This document shows, in pieces, positions 1-5,726 of a DNA stretch of 7,397 nucleotides. Numbering within the stretch: position 1 is the stretch's first letter; each line of letters starts with the position of its first letter. Under the pieces are notes generated by a model, which did not search any database, was not told the origin of the DNA, and worked only from the letters and a program-made list of their open reading frames with translations. The translations under genes and the position numbers were made by a program. The DNA is from CAVPGH01 sp046726955 (GTDB taxonomy: Bacteria; Acidobacteriota; Vicinamibacteria; Fen-336), in contig JBKPBQ010000199.1 of the NCBI GenBank assembly GCA_046726955.1, positions 1 through 7,397 of the forward strand, written 5' to 3'.

Positions 1-5
1 GCCCA

Positions 6-87
6 TCGTAACCCGATCGAGAGTCTTGACAGGTTACGAGGGAGGCGATAGGTTCGTAACCAGTCAAAGGCGGCATGGGGGTTACGA
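6..87. repeat. Two tandem units of an inverted GGTTACGA repeat (operator array)
   Basis: The 8-mer GGTTACGA occurs four times here: at 32-39 and 80-87 on the + strand, and as its complement TCGTAACC at 6-13 and 54-61. The copies form two inverted pairs, 6-13 with 32-39 and 54-61 with 80-87. In each pair the arms are separated by exactly 18 bases, and the whole arrangement repeats at a 48-base period. The bases between the arms are not conserved, so only the arms look selected, as expected for protein binding sites rather than a recent duplication. One copy lies in the promoter spacer, one overlaps the -10, and the last touches the ribosome binding site of the following gene. That placement suits a repressor. 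The protein that binds is not identifiable from this window. Confidence 0.6.
26..54 (+). promoter_or_regulatory. Sigma70-like promoter of the DinB-like gene
   Basis: A perfect -35 hexamer TTGACA at 26-31 is followed after 17 bases by TAGGTT at 49-54, which matches the -10 consensus at positions 1, 2 and 6. The spacing is optimal. Transcription would begin near 61, giving a leader of about 35 bases before the ATG at 97. Two GGTTACGA copies overlap the spacer and the -10 region. The weak -10 leaves this moderately certain. Confidence 0.5.
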
Positions 88-96
88 GGAGGGAGC

Positions 97-876
97 ATGA
101 TCGCGCGGAGCTGGGACGGCTTCACCAAGGCCAGGCTCGCCGACACCTACGGCGACTACATCCGCGAGACCGGGCTTCGGGACCTGGCCGCGACCGAGGG
201 CAACCGCGGCGCCTACCTGCTCCGGCGCCGGGAGGGCGAGAAGACGCGCTTCCGCGTGATGTCGCTCTGGGACTCGATGGAGAGCATCCGCCGCTTCGCC
301 GGCGACGACCCGGAGCGCGCCCGCTACTACCCGGAGGACGAGCGGTTCCTGGAGGCGCTGCCTCCGACGGTCGATCACTTCGAGGTGGTCGCGTCGAGCG
401 GGAGCCGCCCCGCCGCCGTCGAGGCGGCGGAGCTCGCGCGCGAGCTCCAGTCGCTCGCCAGGGGGGAGAACTGGCACGGCCCGGGCTTCGAGGAGCTACT
501 GGACGGCCTGCCCGCGGAAGCGGCGTCGTCGCGTCCCCTCGCCGGTGCGCACTCGCTCTGGGAGATCGTGCTGCACGTCACGGGGTGGACCGGGGTCTTC
601 CGCCGCCGGCTGGAAGGCATGGCGATAGAGGAGCCGGAAGCGGGTGATTTCCCGGCGCCGCCTCCGGCGACCGCGGCGGCATGGGATGAAGCGAGGCGGG
701 GGCTATTCGCCGCGCACGACGCGCTCACCGCCCGGGTCGCCCGCATGTCCGACGCCGATCTCGGCGCTCGCGTCCCGGGCCGGCCCTTCGACGGACACTT
801 CCAGGTTCGCTCGGCGATCCGCCACGCCGTCTACCACAGCGGCCAGATCGGCCTGCTGAAGAAAGCCGTCGCCTAA
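97..876 (+). CDS. ABM-like / DinB-like two-domain protein
   Basis: This 259-residue soluble protein has no signal peptide. Residues 1 to about 100 resemble a dimeric alpha/beta-barrel (antibiotic-biosynthesis-monooxygenase-like) domain: a W6-containing first strand, a central strand with RFRVMSLWDSMESIRRF (about 51-67), then a YYPEDERFLE region and a final strand HFEVVAS. Residues 110-259 look like a DinB/YfiT four-helix bundle. The three metal-ligand-type histidines of that superfamily are present: H160 in the LHVTGW helix, and H243 and H247 in the HAVYH motif near the C-terminus. DinB-like proteins include metal-dependent thiol transferases and many members of unknown function; the substrate cannot be told here. 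The ATG at 97 is preceded by a strong purine-rich ribosome site (GAGGAGGGAG, 86-95). The gene stands alone under its own promoter and operator array, and is convergent with the response regulator gene. The fusion reading is fairly secure; the fold assignment of the N-terminal half is less so. Confidence 0.8.
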   Translation: MIARSWDGFTKARLADTYGDYIRETGLRDLAATEGNRGAYLLRRREGEKTRFRVMSLWDSMESIRRFAGDDPERARYYPEDERFLEALPPTVDHFEVVASSGSRPAAVEAAELARELQSLARGENWHGPGFEELLDGLPAEAASSRPLAGAHSLWEIVLHVTGWTGVFRRRLEGMAIEEPEAGDFPAPPPATAAAWDEARRGLFAAHDALTARVARMSDADLGARVPGRPFDGHFQVRSAIRHAVYHSGQIGLLKKAVA

Positions 877-1068
877 GGCCGGACCGGCTGACGAGCCCAG
901 GTTACGAACCGGAAGTCGTGTGGTTCAAGGCGCGCGTGCCTCGCCGTAGCGCGCGACTGTACGGTGAATGCCGATGGCGGGCGCGGCGCTTGCGCCGGGC
1001 TCGCCCAGGCCGGAGCGCGCGCGCGAGCGCCGCGCGCCCCTGCCGGCACACGACTTTTCTGAAGCCCG
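877..1068. other. Convergent intergenic region, no gene seen
   Basis: About 190 bases separate the converging DinB-like and response regulator genes. The region begins with a small GC-rich dyad just after the stop (GCCGG-A-CCGGC), then holds one GGTTACGA copy at 900-907. Further right is very GC-rich, self-complementary sequence around 985-1040, with GCGCGC stretches that may fold and stop transcription arriving from either side. I could not find a clean stem followed by a U-run, so no terminator is asserted. A short arginine-rich open frame here has no ribosome site and looks like noise. Confidence 0.4.
900..910. repeat. GGTTACGAACC dyad after the DinB-like gene
   Basis: This 11-mer contains the fifth GGTTACGA copy and is the exact reverse complement of GGTTCGTAACC at 51-61. 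The DinB-like gene is thus bracketed by identical inverted 11-mers. It is itself a dyad (GGTT, three bases, AACC). A further small inverted pair, GAACC at 906-910 with GGTTC at 922-926, could form a weak hairpin. It lies between two converging genes, so it is not an obvious promoter operator; an auxiliary looping site is one possibility. Confidence 0.45.
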
Positions 1069-1758
1069 CTAGACCCCGTCCCGATTCGGCCCGGCCAGGG
1101 CCAGCGGAGCGAGGGGGGTGAGCTTGTCGGCCATCCGCACGAGCTCGGCCAGCGAGGCCGCTCCCATCTTCTGCATGACCCGGGAGCGGTGGACCTTCAC
1201 GGTCTTCTCCGTGGTGCCGAGCGTCGCTCCCACCTGCTTGTTGAGAAGGCCCGTCACGATGAGGCCGAAGACGTCGCGCTCGCGGGGGGTGAGCGTCCCC
1301 AGGCGCGCCTCGAGGACCGCGCGCTCGGCGCGGTCGGAACAGCGCTCGCCGTCGCGGTCGAGCCCTCGGCGGACCGCCCCCAGGAGGGCATCGTCCGAGA
1401 AGGGCTTCTCCAGGAAGTCGATGGCCCCTCGCTTCATGGCGCGGATCCCGCTCTCGACGTCGGCCCGGCCGCTGATGAAGACGAGCGAGATGTCGAGTCC
1501 GCGCTCGAGCAGGAGGGTCTGGAGGTCGAGGCCGCTCAGCCCCGGCATGCGGAGGTCCACGACCAGGCAGGAGGGGACGTCGGCCCTGGGGGCCGCCTCC
1601 AGGAAGGATTCCGCGGTGGCAAAGGACTCGACCGGGTATCCGGCGCTCCGGAGCAGGCGCCCGAGGGCGCGACGGACGGAGCTGTCGTCGTCCACCAGGT
1701 AGACCCGGCAGGCACCGTCGGGGGGCTCGAGGTCCGTAGGCCTGCCGTCAGTAAGCAA
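1069..1758 (-). CDS. FixJ-type response regulator with LuxR-type HTH
   Basis: This DNA-binding response regulator should be phosphorylated by a histidine kinase, most likely the one encoded just upstream. With the chosen start it has 229 residues. The N-terminal receiver (about 17-135) carries the acidic pocket DDD at 23-25, the phospho-acceptor D68 in VVDLRMP, the switch serine S96 in VFISGR and K118 in LEKPF. After a short linker comes a LuxR/FixJ helix-turn-helix (about 153-213) with the typical LTPRERDVFGLIVTGLLNKQ start and a TTEKTVKVHRSRVMQKM recognition region. The start is inferred as TTG at 1758, because GGTGG sits seven bases upstream. An in-frame TTG at 1833 would give 254 residues, but its first codons would lie inside the TTGGTCC element and encode an implausible Pro-rich leader. 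The hairpin at 2024-2050 and its own upstream element suggest transcription independent of the kinase gene. The family call is very secure; the start is moderate. Confidence 0.92.
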   Translation of the reverse strand: MLTDGRPTDLEPPDGACRVYLVDDDSSVRRALGRLLRSAGYPVESFATAESFLEAAPRADVPSCLVVDLRMPGLSGLDLQTLLLERGLDISLVFISGRADVESGIRAMKRGAIDFLEKPFSDDALLGAVRRGLDRDGERCSDRAERAVLEARLGTLTPRERDVFGLIVTGLLNKQVGATLGTTEKTVKVHRSRVMQKMGAASLAELVRMADKLTPLAPLALAGPNRDGV

Positions 1759-1804
1759 GAGAGGCCACCAAAAAATGGATAGGTCGATCCTACCACCCTT
1801 GGCC

Positions 1805-1842
1805 GGTCCGGGGGGGGGAGGGGATTGGACCAAAGGCTAATT
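1805..1842 (-). promoter_or_regulatory. TTGGTCC...GGACC element upstream of the FixJ-like regulator
   Basis: Read toward the gene, the core TTGGTCCAAT (1833 down to 1824) is followed 24 bases from its first T by GGACC (1809-1805). The inner part is a run of cytosines. A 19-base stretch including the core (1842-1824) matches the beta-barrel gene's upstream region at 17 positions, and the 15 bases from the first T match the receiver-operon element at 14. The site is about 50-75 bases before the chosen TTG start, where an activator or autoregulatory site would be expected. Binding by the adjacent FixJ-like protein is inference. Confidence 0.55.
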
Positions 1843-2023
1843 GCGCTGCCTCCCGCCAAGGCCGATCCTCCGAACTACAGGCACCTCGATGTCGATCCTT
1901 GGCTCCAAGACCGGTTTCCGGGTCCGTCGCATCCTACCCGGGCCACGACCCGATCGAGGGCTCCCGCCGGGCACTATTGCCCCTCTTGCGCTACTGTCTT
2001 CCTCTGTGACGACCTGACCACGG
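1843..2023. other. Intergenic region between kinase and regulator genes
   Basis: No convincing coding region is seen in this stretch on either strand. It separates the kinase terminator-like hairpin from the element upstream of the regulator. A weak + strand open frame across it uses a TTG start inside the TTGGACC element and runs through the hairpin, so it is not believed. Further regulator sites or a short RNA are possible but nothing specific is visible. Confidence 0.35.
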
Positions 2024-2050
2024 TGCGAGCCGGTCGCGGACCGGCTCGCA
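2024..2050 (-). terminator. Hairpin downstream of the histidine kinase gene
   Basis: A perfect 12-base inverted repeat (TGCGAGCCGGTC at 2024-2035, GACCGGCTCGCA at 2039-2050) with a 3-base loop lies about 18 bases after the kinase stop codon. The stem is very GC-rich, but no U-run follows on the - strand. It may act as a U-less or Rho-assisted terminator, or as a 3'-end stabiliser. Either way it argues that the kinase and regulator are not simply one transcript. Confidence 0.55.
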
Positions 2051-2068
2051 TCCCCGCCTCGTAGCCCC

Positions 2069-4699
2069 TCAGGACTCGCGGCCGGCCTCGGCCCGTCTCG
2101 CCTCGGCGAGGGGAAGCGTGAGCGTGAAGCAGGCCCCGCTCTGGCGCACGCTGTCCACCGCGATCGTTCCGCCGTGCGCCTGCAGGATGGACCGCGCGAT
2201 CGAAAGGCCCATGCCCATGCCCTGGGGCTTGGTCGTGAAGAAGGGCTTGAAGACCTCGCGGCGCAGCGGGAGGGGGAGTCCCGGACCGTTGTCCTCCACC
2301 GAGATCTGGGCCAGCCCCGGGGTCAGCCTCTCCGTCCGGATGGCGATCCGGCGGTCCCCCTCCATGTCCGCCAGCGCCTCCAGGGCGTTCACCACCAGGT
2401 TGAGGAGCACCTGCTGGAGCTGGACGCGGTTTCCGCGGGTGGCCAGGACCTCGTCGGCGAGGTCCGAGCGCAGCGTGACCCCGCGGATCATCACGTCGTT
2501 CCCCAGGAGCTTGACGACGCCGCGGACGAGCCCGTTGACGTCGAGCTCCTCGCGGGTCGTCTCACCCTTGCGCAGCAGCTCGCGCAGGCCTCGGATGACC
2601 TCGCCGGCGCGCCGGCCTTCCTCGATGATGTCCGCCACGATCTCGCGGACCTCGCGCACCTTCTCCGGATCGGGCGCGCCGGCCAGGAACTTCCGGGCCG
2701 CCTGCGCGTTGGCGACGATCGCGGCCAGCGGCTGGTTGAGCTCGTGGGCGATCGACGTGGTGAGCTCGCCGATCGTCGAGACGCGGAGGTAGTGGGCGAG
2801 CTCCTGGCGGCTCGTCTGTGCCTCCCGCTCCGCCAGGCGCCGCTCCGTGACGTCGGCGTGGGAGACGACGGCGCCGCCGTCCGGCCGATCCAGGGGAACG
2901 ACCGTCATGTGGTACCAGCGCTCCCCGGCGGCGTTCCGGATACGGTACTCCTGGCTGTAGTGGGGCAGCTCGCCCGAGAGTACGGCGCGCGTGCCCGCGA
3001 AGGCCTCGAGCGCCTCGTCGTCGCCGGTGTCGCCGGCGTTGCGCAGGGCGTCGAAGTAGTTCTCCCCGACTCCCACGACGTCGTCCACGAAGGGTCGGGA
3101 CGGGCGTCCGAAGCGGGTCCAGCTCTCGTTGACGGCGATGATCCAGCCGTCGCGGTCGAGGACGGCGACCTGGCTGGTCAGCGATTCGAGCACGGCGGAC
3201 TTCATGGACTCGCTCGCCCGCAGCGCGTCCTCCGCGAGCTTTCGGGCGAGCGCAGCCGCGAAGACGTCGGCGACGAGCCGGCAGTTGCGGACGAGGTCCT
3301 CCGCCCAGTCGCGGCGGACCCGGGTGGTGACGAGGGCGAGGCAGCCCAGGACCTGCTCGCCCGCGACCAGAGGCAGCGCGGCCACCGACCGTACGCCCGT
3401 CGCGAGCAGGCGCTCGCGCTCGGCCCGCGCCTCGGGGGGCAGCTCCTCGGGGGCGGAGCAGAGGAAGGGCTCCTGTCGAAGGAGCCGGGGGATGCTCCAG
3501 GTGAACAGGACCCGCTCCATGGGCACGGGAACGAACGGTGCGTGGGGCGCGGCCCAGACCGCCACCGGCTCGAGCGCCTCGTCCTCGCCCCGCAGCCGCC
3601 AGAGAACGACGCGGTCGAGCTCGAGGAGCTTCGCTACCCTCTCCTGCCAGGTCTGGAACTCGTGGTCCATCTGGTGGCTGGGAAGCTGGATGAAGGCACC
3701 GGAGAGCTGGGACAGGAACGCCTCGAAGCGGAGGCGCTCGCGCAGGGTGTCCGCGGTGCGGCGCCGCTCCTCGATGAGGGCGCTCGAGACGAGCAGCGGG
3801 ACGCCGACGAGGATCAGGAACACCTGGAGCGCGCGCACGCGCTCCTCGGCGGGCAGCGCCGTGAGCGGCGACCAGCCCGACATCGCGCTCGCGATGGCGA
3901 GGAGTGCCGTGGCCAGGAGCGACAGGCTCGCTCCGGCCGGACCGAAGCGCACGCCGGCGAAGACGAGGAGCGGCATCAGGAAGGGCAGGGCGGTGTAGGG
4001 GCCGCCGGGGAGGAACGGCGAGGCGCGCTGGTAGCCGCTGAAGACGAGCGCGCAGAGCACGACCAGGCCGACGGCGACGAGAAGGGCCTCGATACGCCGG
4101 CGGCGGGCGGAGAAGCGCAGCCAACCGAGAGCGTGGCGGGCCACGAGCACGGTGGTGGGGACGATCGTGAGCTGGCTGAGGCTGTTCGAGAAGAGGCGCC
4201 GGAGGAAGACGAGCCGCATGGACTCGCCCTGGAAGTAGTGGACCGCCGCCGCGTCGGGGAAGGAGGAGACGAGAGGGGCGAGGAACACGGCCCCGCCCAC
4301 GAAGACGATGACGCGGTGCAGGGTGTCGAAGCGTACGGGGTTGTCGCTCCAGCGGTGGATCGCGGACGCCGCGACGAGCGCCTCCAGGCAGTTGGTCGCG
4401 AAGAGAGTGAGCGCGAACGAGGGCGCGAAGCCGGCCGCGAGCTCCACGAGCACGTGCGCGGGAAAGACCGCGGCCACGCAGAGCCACCAACGCTGCGGCG
4501 GCGTCATGAGGAGGACCGCGGTCAGGAGCGCGTTCGGGGGCCAGATGAGGGACGTGGTGGCCGGAGGGAAGCGCAGCAGGAACCCGATCTGCGCCCCCAG
4601 GGCATAGGTGGCGGCGACCGCGAAGAGAAAGGCCGCCATCCGGCCGCGGTCGGGCCCGGCCACGGCTGTCCCGCCTCGGCCCTCCCGCCGCTGCCTCAT
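2069..4699 (-). CDS. MASE1-GAF-PAS sensor histidine kinase
   Basis: This 876-residue membrane-bound hybrid-free histidine kinase is the probable partner of the FixJ-like regulator. A hydrophobic N-terminal region (about 21-310) with eight or more membrane helices resembles a MASE1 sensory domain (GAQIGFLLRFPPATTSLIWPPNA near 35-57 is typical). A charged helix then leads to a GAF-like domain (about 326-485) and a PAS domain (about 503-620, with VLDRDGWIIAVNESW and a PAC-like YRIRNAAGERWYHMTVVPL). The catalytic core has the phospho-acceptor H652 in SIAHELNQPLAA, the N-box asparagines N767 and N771 (LLNLVVNALEAL), the G1 box D803 in VEDNGPGL, the F-box FFTTK (820-824) and GMGMGL (827-832). All key residues are present. 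The HELNQPL type is shared with FixL/NtrB-like kinases. The start is ATG at 4699; no strong ribosome site precedes it and ATG at 4639 is an alternative that would still retain the membrane region. The ligand is unknown. The gene is divergent from the receiver operon across about 100 bases. Confidence 0.92.
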   Translation of the reverse strand: MRQRREGRGGTAVAGPDRGRMAAFLFAVAATYALGAQIGFLLRFPPATTSLIWPPNALLTAVLLMTPPQRWWLCVAAVFPAHVLVELAAGFAPSFALTLFATNCLEALVAASAIHRWSDNPVRFDTLHRVIVFVGGAVFLAPLVSSFPDAAAVHYFQGESMRLVFLRRLFSNSLSQLTIVPTTVLVARHALGWLRFSARRRRIEALLVAVGLVVLCALVFSGYQRASPFLPGGPYTALPFLMPLLVFAGVRFGPAGASLSLLATALLAIASAMSGWSPLTALPAEERVRALQVFLILVGVPLLVSSALIEERRRTADTLRERLRFEAFLSQLSGAFIQLPSHQMDHEFQTWQERVAKLLELDRVVLWRLRGEDEALEPVAVWAAPHAPFVPVPMERVLFTWSIPRLLRQEPFLCSAPEELPPEARAERERLLATGVRSVAALPLVAGEQVLGCLALVTTRVRRDWAEDLVRNCRLVADVFAAALARKLAEDALRASESMKSAVLESLTSQVAVLDRDGWIIAVNESWTRFGRPSRPFVDDVVGVGENYFDALRNAGDTGDDEALEAFAGTRAVLSGELPHYSQEYRIRNAAGERWYHMTVVPLDRPDGGAVVSHADVTERRLAEREAQTSRQELAHYLRVSTIGELTTSIAHELNQPLAAIVANAQAARKFLAGAPDPEKVREVREIVADIIEEGRRAGEVIRGLRELLRKGETTREELDVNGLVRGVVKLLGNDVMIRGVTLRSDLADEVLATRGNRVQLQQVLLNLVVNALEALADMEGDRRIAIRTERLTPGLAQISVEDNGPGLPLPLRREVFKPFFTTKPQGMGMGLSIARSILQAHGGTIAVDSVRQSGACFTLTLPLAEARRAEAGRES

Positions 4700-4734
4700 C
4701 GGACCCGGTCGATGGTAGCGCAGGGGATAGGACG

Positions 4735-4760
4735 TTGGTCCAATTCCCTTTCTCCCGGAC
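4735..4760 (+). promoter_or_regulatory. TTGGTCC...GGAC element in the divergent kinase/receiver promoter region
   Basis: The core TTGGTCCAAT (4735-4744) is followed by GGAC starting at 4757, 22 bases from the first T, the same spacing as in the beta-barrel gene's promoter. The segment TTGGTCCAATTCCCT matches the regulator's own upstream element at 14 of 15 bases. The site lies between two divergent starts (kinase at 4699, receiver at 4802). Orientation matches the + strand operon, as in the other two cases where the element points at the controlled gene. It could also affect the kinase gene. No good -10 hexamer was identified. Confidence 0.55.
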
Positions 4761-4781
4761 TAGTGAGACGGTTGGCTTCCC

Positions 4782-4800
4782 GGGAGGGGGGGGAGGGGGG
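4782..4800 (+). promoter_or_regulatory. G-tract ribosome binding region of the receiver gene
   Basis: Immediately before the GTG start is an almost pure guanine tract: three, eight and six G in a row separated by single A. It contains several overlapping Shine-Dalgarno-like GGAGG stretches, which is why the GTG at 4802 was chosen. The same tract could fold into an RNA G-quadruplex with one- to two-base loops, hiding the ribosome site, and its homopolymers could slip. Confidence 0.5.
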
Positions 4801-4801
4801 A

Positions 4802-5185
4802 GTGCCCCAGGGTACGGTCATCCTCGTCGACGACGACGCCTCGGTGCGCAAGGCCCTGCAGAGGCTCATCCGCGCCGCCGGGTACGAGGTGCAACCGTTC
4901 GCCGATGCGGCGTCCTACCTGGCGCGGCCGGCCCCGCCGCCTCCCGCCTGCATCGTGCTCGACATCCGGATGCCTTCGATGACGGGCTTCGACCTGCAGA
5001 CCGCCATCGCGGGGACGAGCCGATCCCTCCCCGTCGTCTTCATCACCGGCCACGGCGACGAGGACGTGCGCACGCAGGCCCTCGAGGCCGGCGCGGTGGA
5101 CGTCCTCTTCAAGCCCATCGACGAGGACGCGCTCGTGGCGGCCATCGAAAAGGCACTCGCGCTCTTCGCGCGTGAGGTACCATGA
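4802..5185 (+). CDS. Stand-alone receiver (single-domain response regulator)
   Basis: This 127-residue protein is a complete CheY-like receiver with no output domain. The acidic pocket is D10-D12 (VDDDASV), the phospho-acceptor is D54 (IVLDIRMP), the switch threonine is T82 (VFITGHGDED) and the conserved lysine is K104 (LFKPID). Its sequence pattern resembles the receiver half of FixJ-family regulators, and it resembles the receiver of the neighbouring FixJ-like protein. The GTG start at 4802 follows the G-rich ribosome site; upstream in-frame codons continue open only because of antisense coding of the kinase gene. The stop overlaps an ATG (ATGA, 5182-5185), but the better start of the next gene is at 5209. 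It heads a three-gene operon. Plausible roles are phosphate sink, competitor for the kinase, or allosteric partner, all inferred. It is not a truncated gene remnant in any obvious way, because it ends cleanly after the last receiver helix. Confidence 0.88.
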   Translation: MPQGTVILVDDDASVRKALQRLIRAAGYEVQPFADAASYLARPAPPPPACIVLDIRMPSMTGFDLQTAIAGTSRSLPVVFITGHGDEDVRTQALEAGAVDVLFKPIDEDALVAAIEKALALFAREVP

Positions 5186-5208
5186 CCGTCCTCGCAGGAG
5201 GTCCCGTT

Positions 5209-5715
5209 ATGCGAAATCCTCGATCCTTCCTCCACGGAGTCCCGCTCGTCGCGCTCGTCTCGCTCGTCGCGGCGGGAGCGTCCGCCCAGGTCCCGACCTC
5301 CCAGCAGCTGGGCATCTACGCGTTCCCGGCGAAGAACCAGCCGCCCGAGCAGCAGCGGGCCGACGAGATGTCCTGCTACGGCTGGGCCCAGCAGCAGACG
5401 GGGATCGACCCGACGGCGGCGCCGGCCCCTGTCGCGCAAGCCGACACCGGTCCCGACGGCAGCATGATCAAGGGCGGCGCCAAGGGAGCGGCGGCGGGTA
5501 CCGCCATCGGCGCGATCGCCGGCGACACCGGCAAGGGCGCGGCCATCGGAGCCGTCGCCGGCGGCCTGCGCGGCCGCCGCCAGTCGAAAGAGAAGAAGAA
5601 GGAGGAGCAGAAGGAGGCCGAGCAGCAATCGCAGGCCGCGTCCGCCTCGTCGAAGGAGACGTTCGGCAAGGCCTACGGCGCCTGCCTCGAGGCGAAGGGC
5701 TACACCGTCAAGTAG
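5209..5715 (+). CDS. Exported glycine-zipper protein
   Basis: This 168-residue protein has a signal peptide (MRNPRSFLHGVPLVALVSLVAAGASAQ, cleavage likely after ASA near 26). The mature N-terminus holds a segment with C56 (ADEMSCYGWAQQQTGIDP). The middle (about 85-122) is a glycine zipper with small residues at regular spacing (KGGAKGAAAGTAIGAIAG, then KGAAIGAVAGGLRG), of the YMGG-like type found in outer-membrane or periplasmic proteins. A highly charged KEKKKEEQKEAEQQ helix follows, and the C-terminus has C159 in ACLEAKGYTVK, a typical ending for this family. C56 and C159 may form a disulfide. Glycine zippers mediate helix packing and membrane association; no catalytic role is known. The start at 5209 is chosen because AGGAGG lies seven bases upstream; the ATG at 5182 would add nine residues before the signal peptide. 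It sits 23 bases after the receiver gene and 11 bases before the next gene, so it is co-transcribed. Confidence 0.85.
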   Translation: MRNPRSFLHGVPLVALVSLVAAGASAQVPTSQQLGIYAFPAKNQPPEQQRADEMSCYGWAQQQTGIDPTAAPAPVAQADTGPDGSMIKGGAKGAAAGTAIGAIAGDTGKGAAIGAVAGGLRGRRQSKEKKKEEQKEAEQQSQAASASSKETFGKAYGACLEAKGYTVK

Positions 5716-5726
5716 AGGAGCACGCC

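Noticed and set aside
6..87. CRISPR-like repeat array
   Set aside because: The repeats are only 8 bases, alternate in orientation, and have no spacer-repeat organisation or cas genes nearby.
900..960. Possible tRNA from a GGTTCAA stretch resembling a T-arm
   Set aside because: No acceptor stem, anticodon arm or CCA-side pairing can be built around it.
918..1121. Short arginine-rich + strand frame between the converging genes
   Set aside because: It has no ribosome site, random-looking composition, and runs into the 3' end of the regulator gene on the opposite strand.
1759..1833. TTG at 1833 as the start of the FixJ-like regulator
   Set aside because: The start would lie inside the TTGGTCC element shared with two other promoters, the extra 25 residues look noncoding, and no ribosome site precedes it. 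TTG at 1758 with GGTGG upstream is better.
1825..2064. 79-residue + strand frame upstream of the regulator
   Set aside because: It uses a TTG inside the shared upstream element, passes through the kinase hairpin, and shows no family pattern.
2174..4801. A very long open + strand frame antisense to the histidine kinase, running in frame into the receiver gene
   Set aside because: Its translation is low-complexity, rich in Arg, Glu, Gly and Asp, with no recognisable domain until the receiver begins. It is the expected result of strong GC bias opposite a real gene. The receiver has its own GTG and ribosome site.
5182..5208. ATG at 5182 overlapping the receiver stop as the start of the glycine-zipper gene
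   Set aside because: The nine extra residues precede a standard signal peptide, and the ideal AGGAGG with seven-base spacing points to the ATG at 5209 instead.
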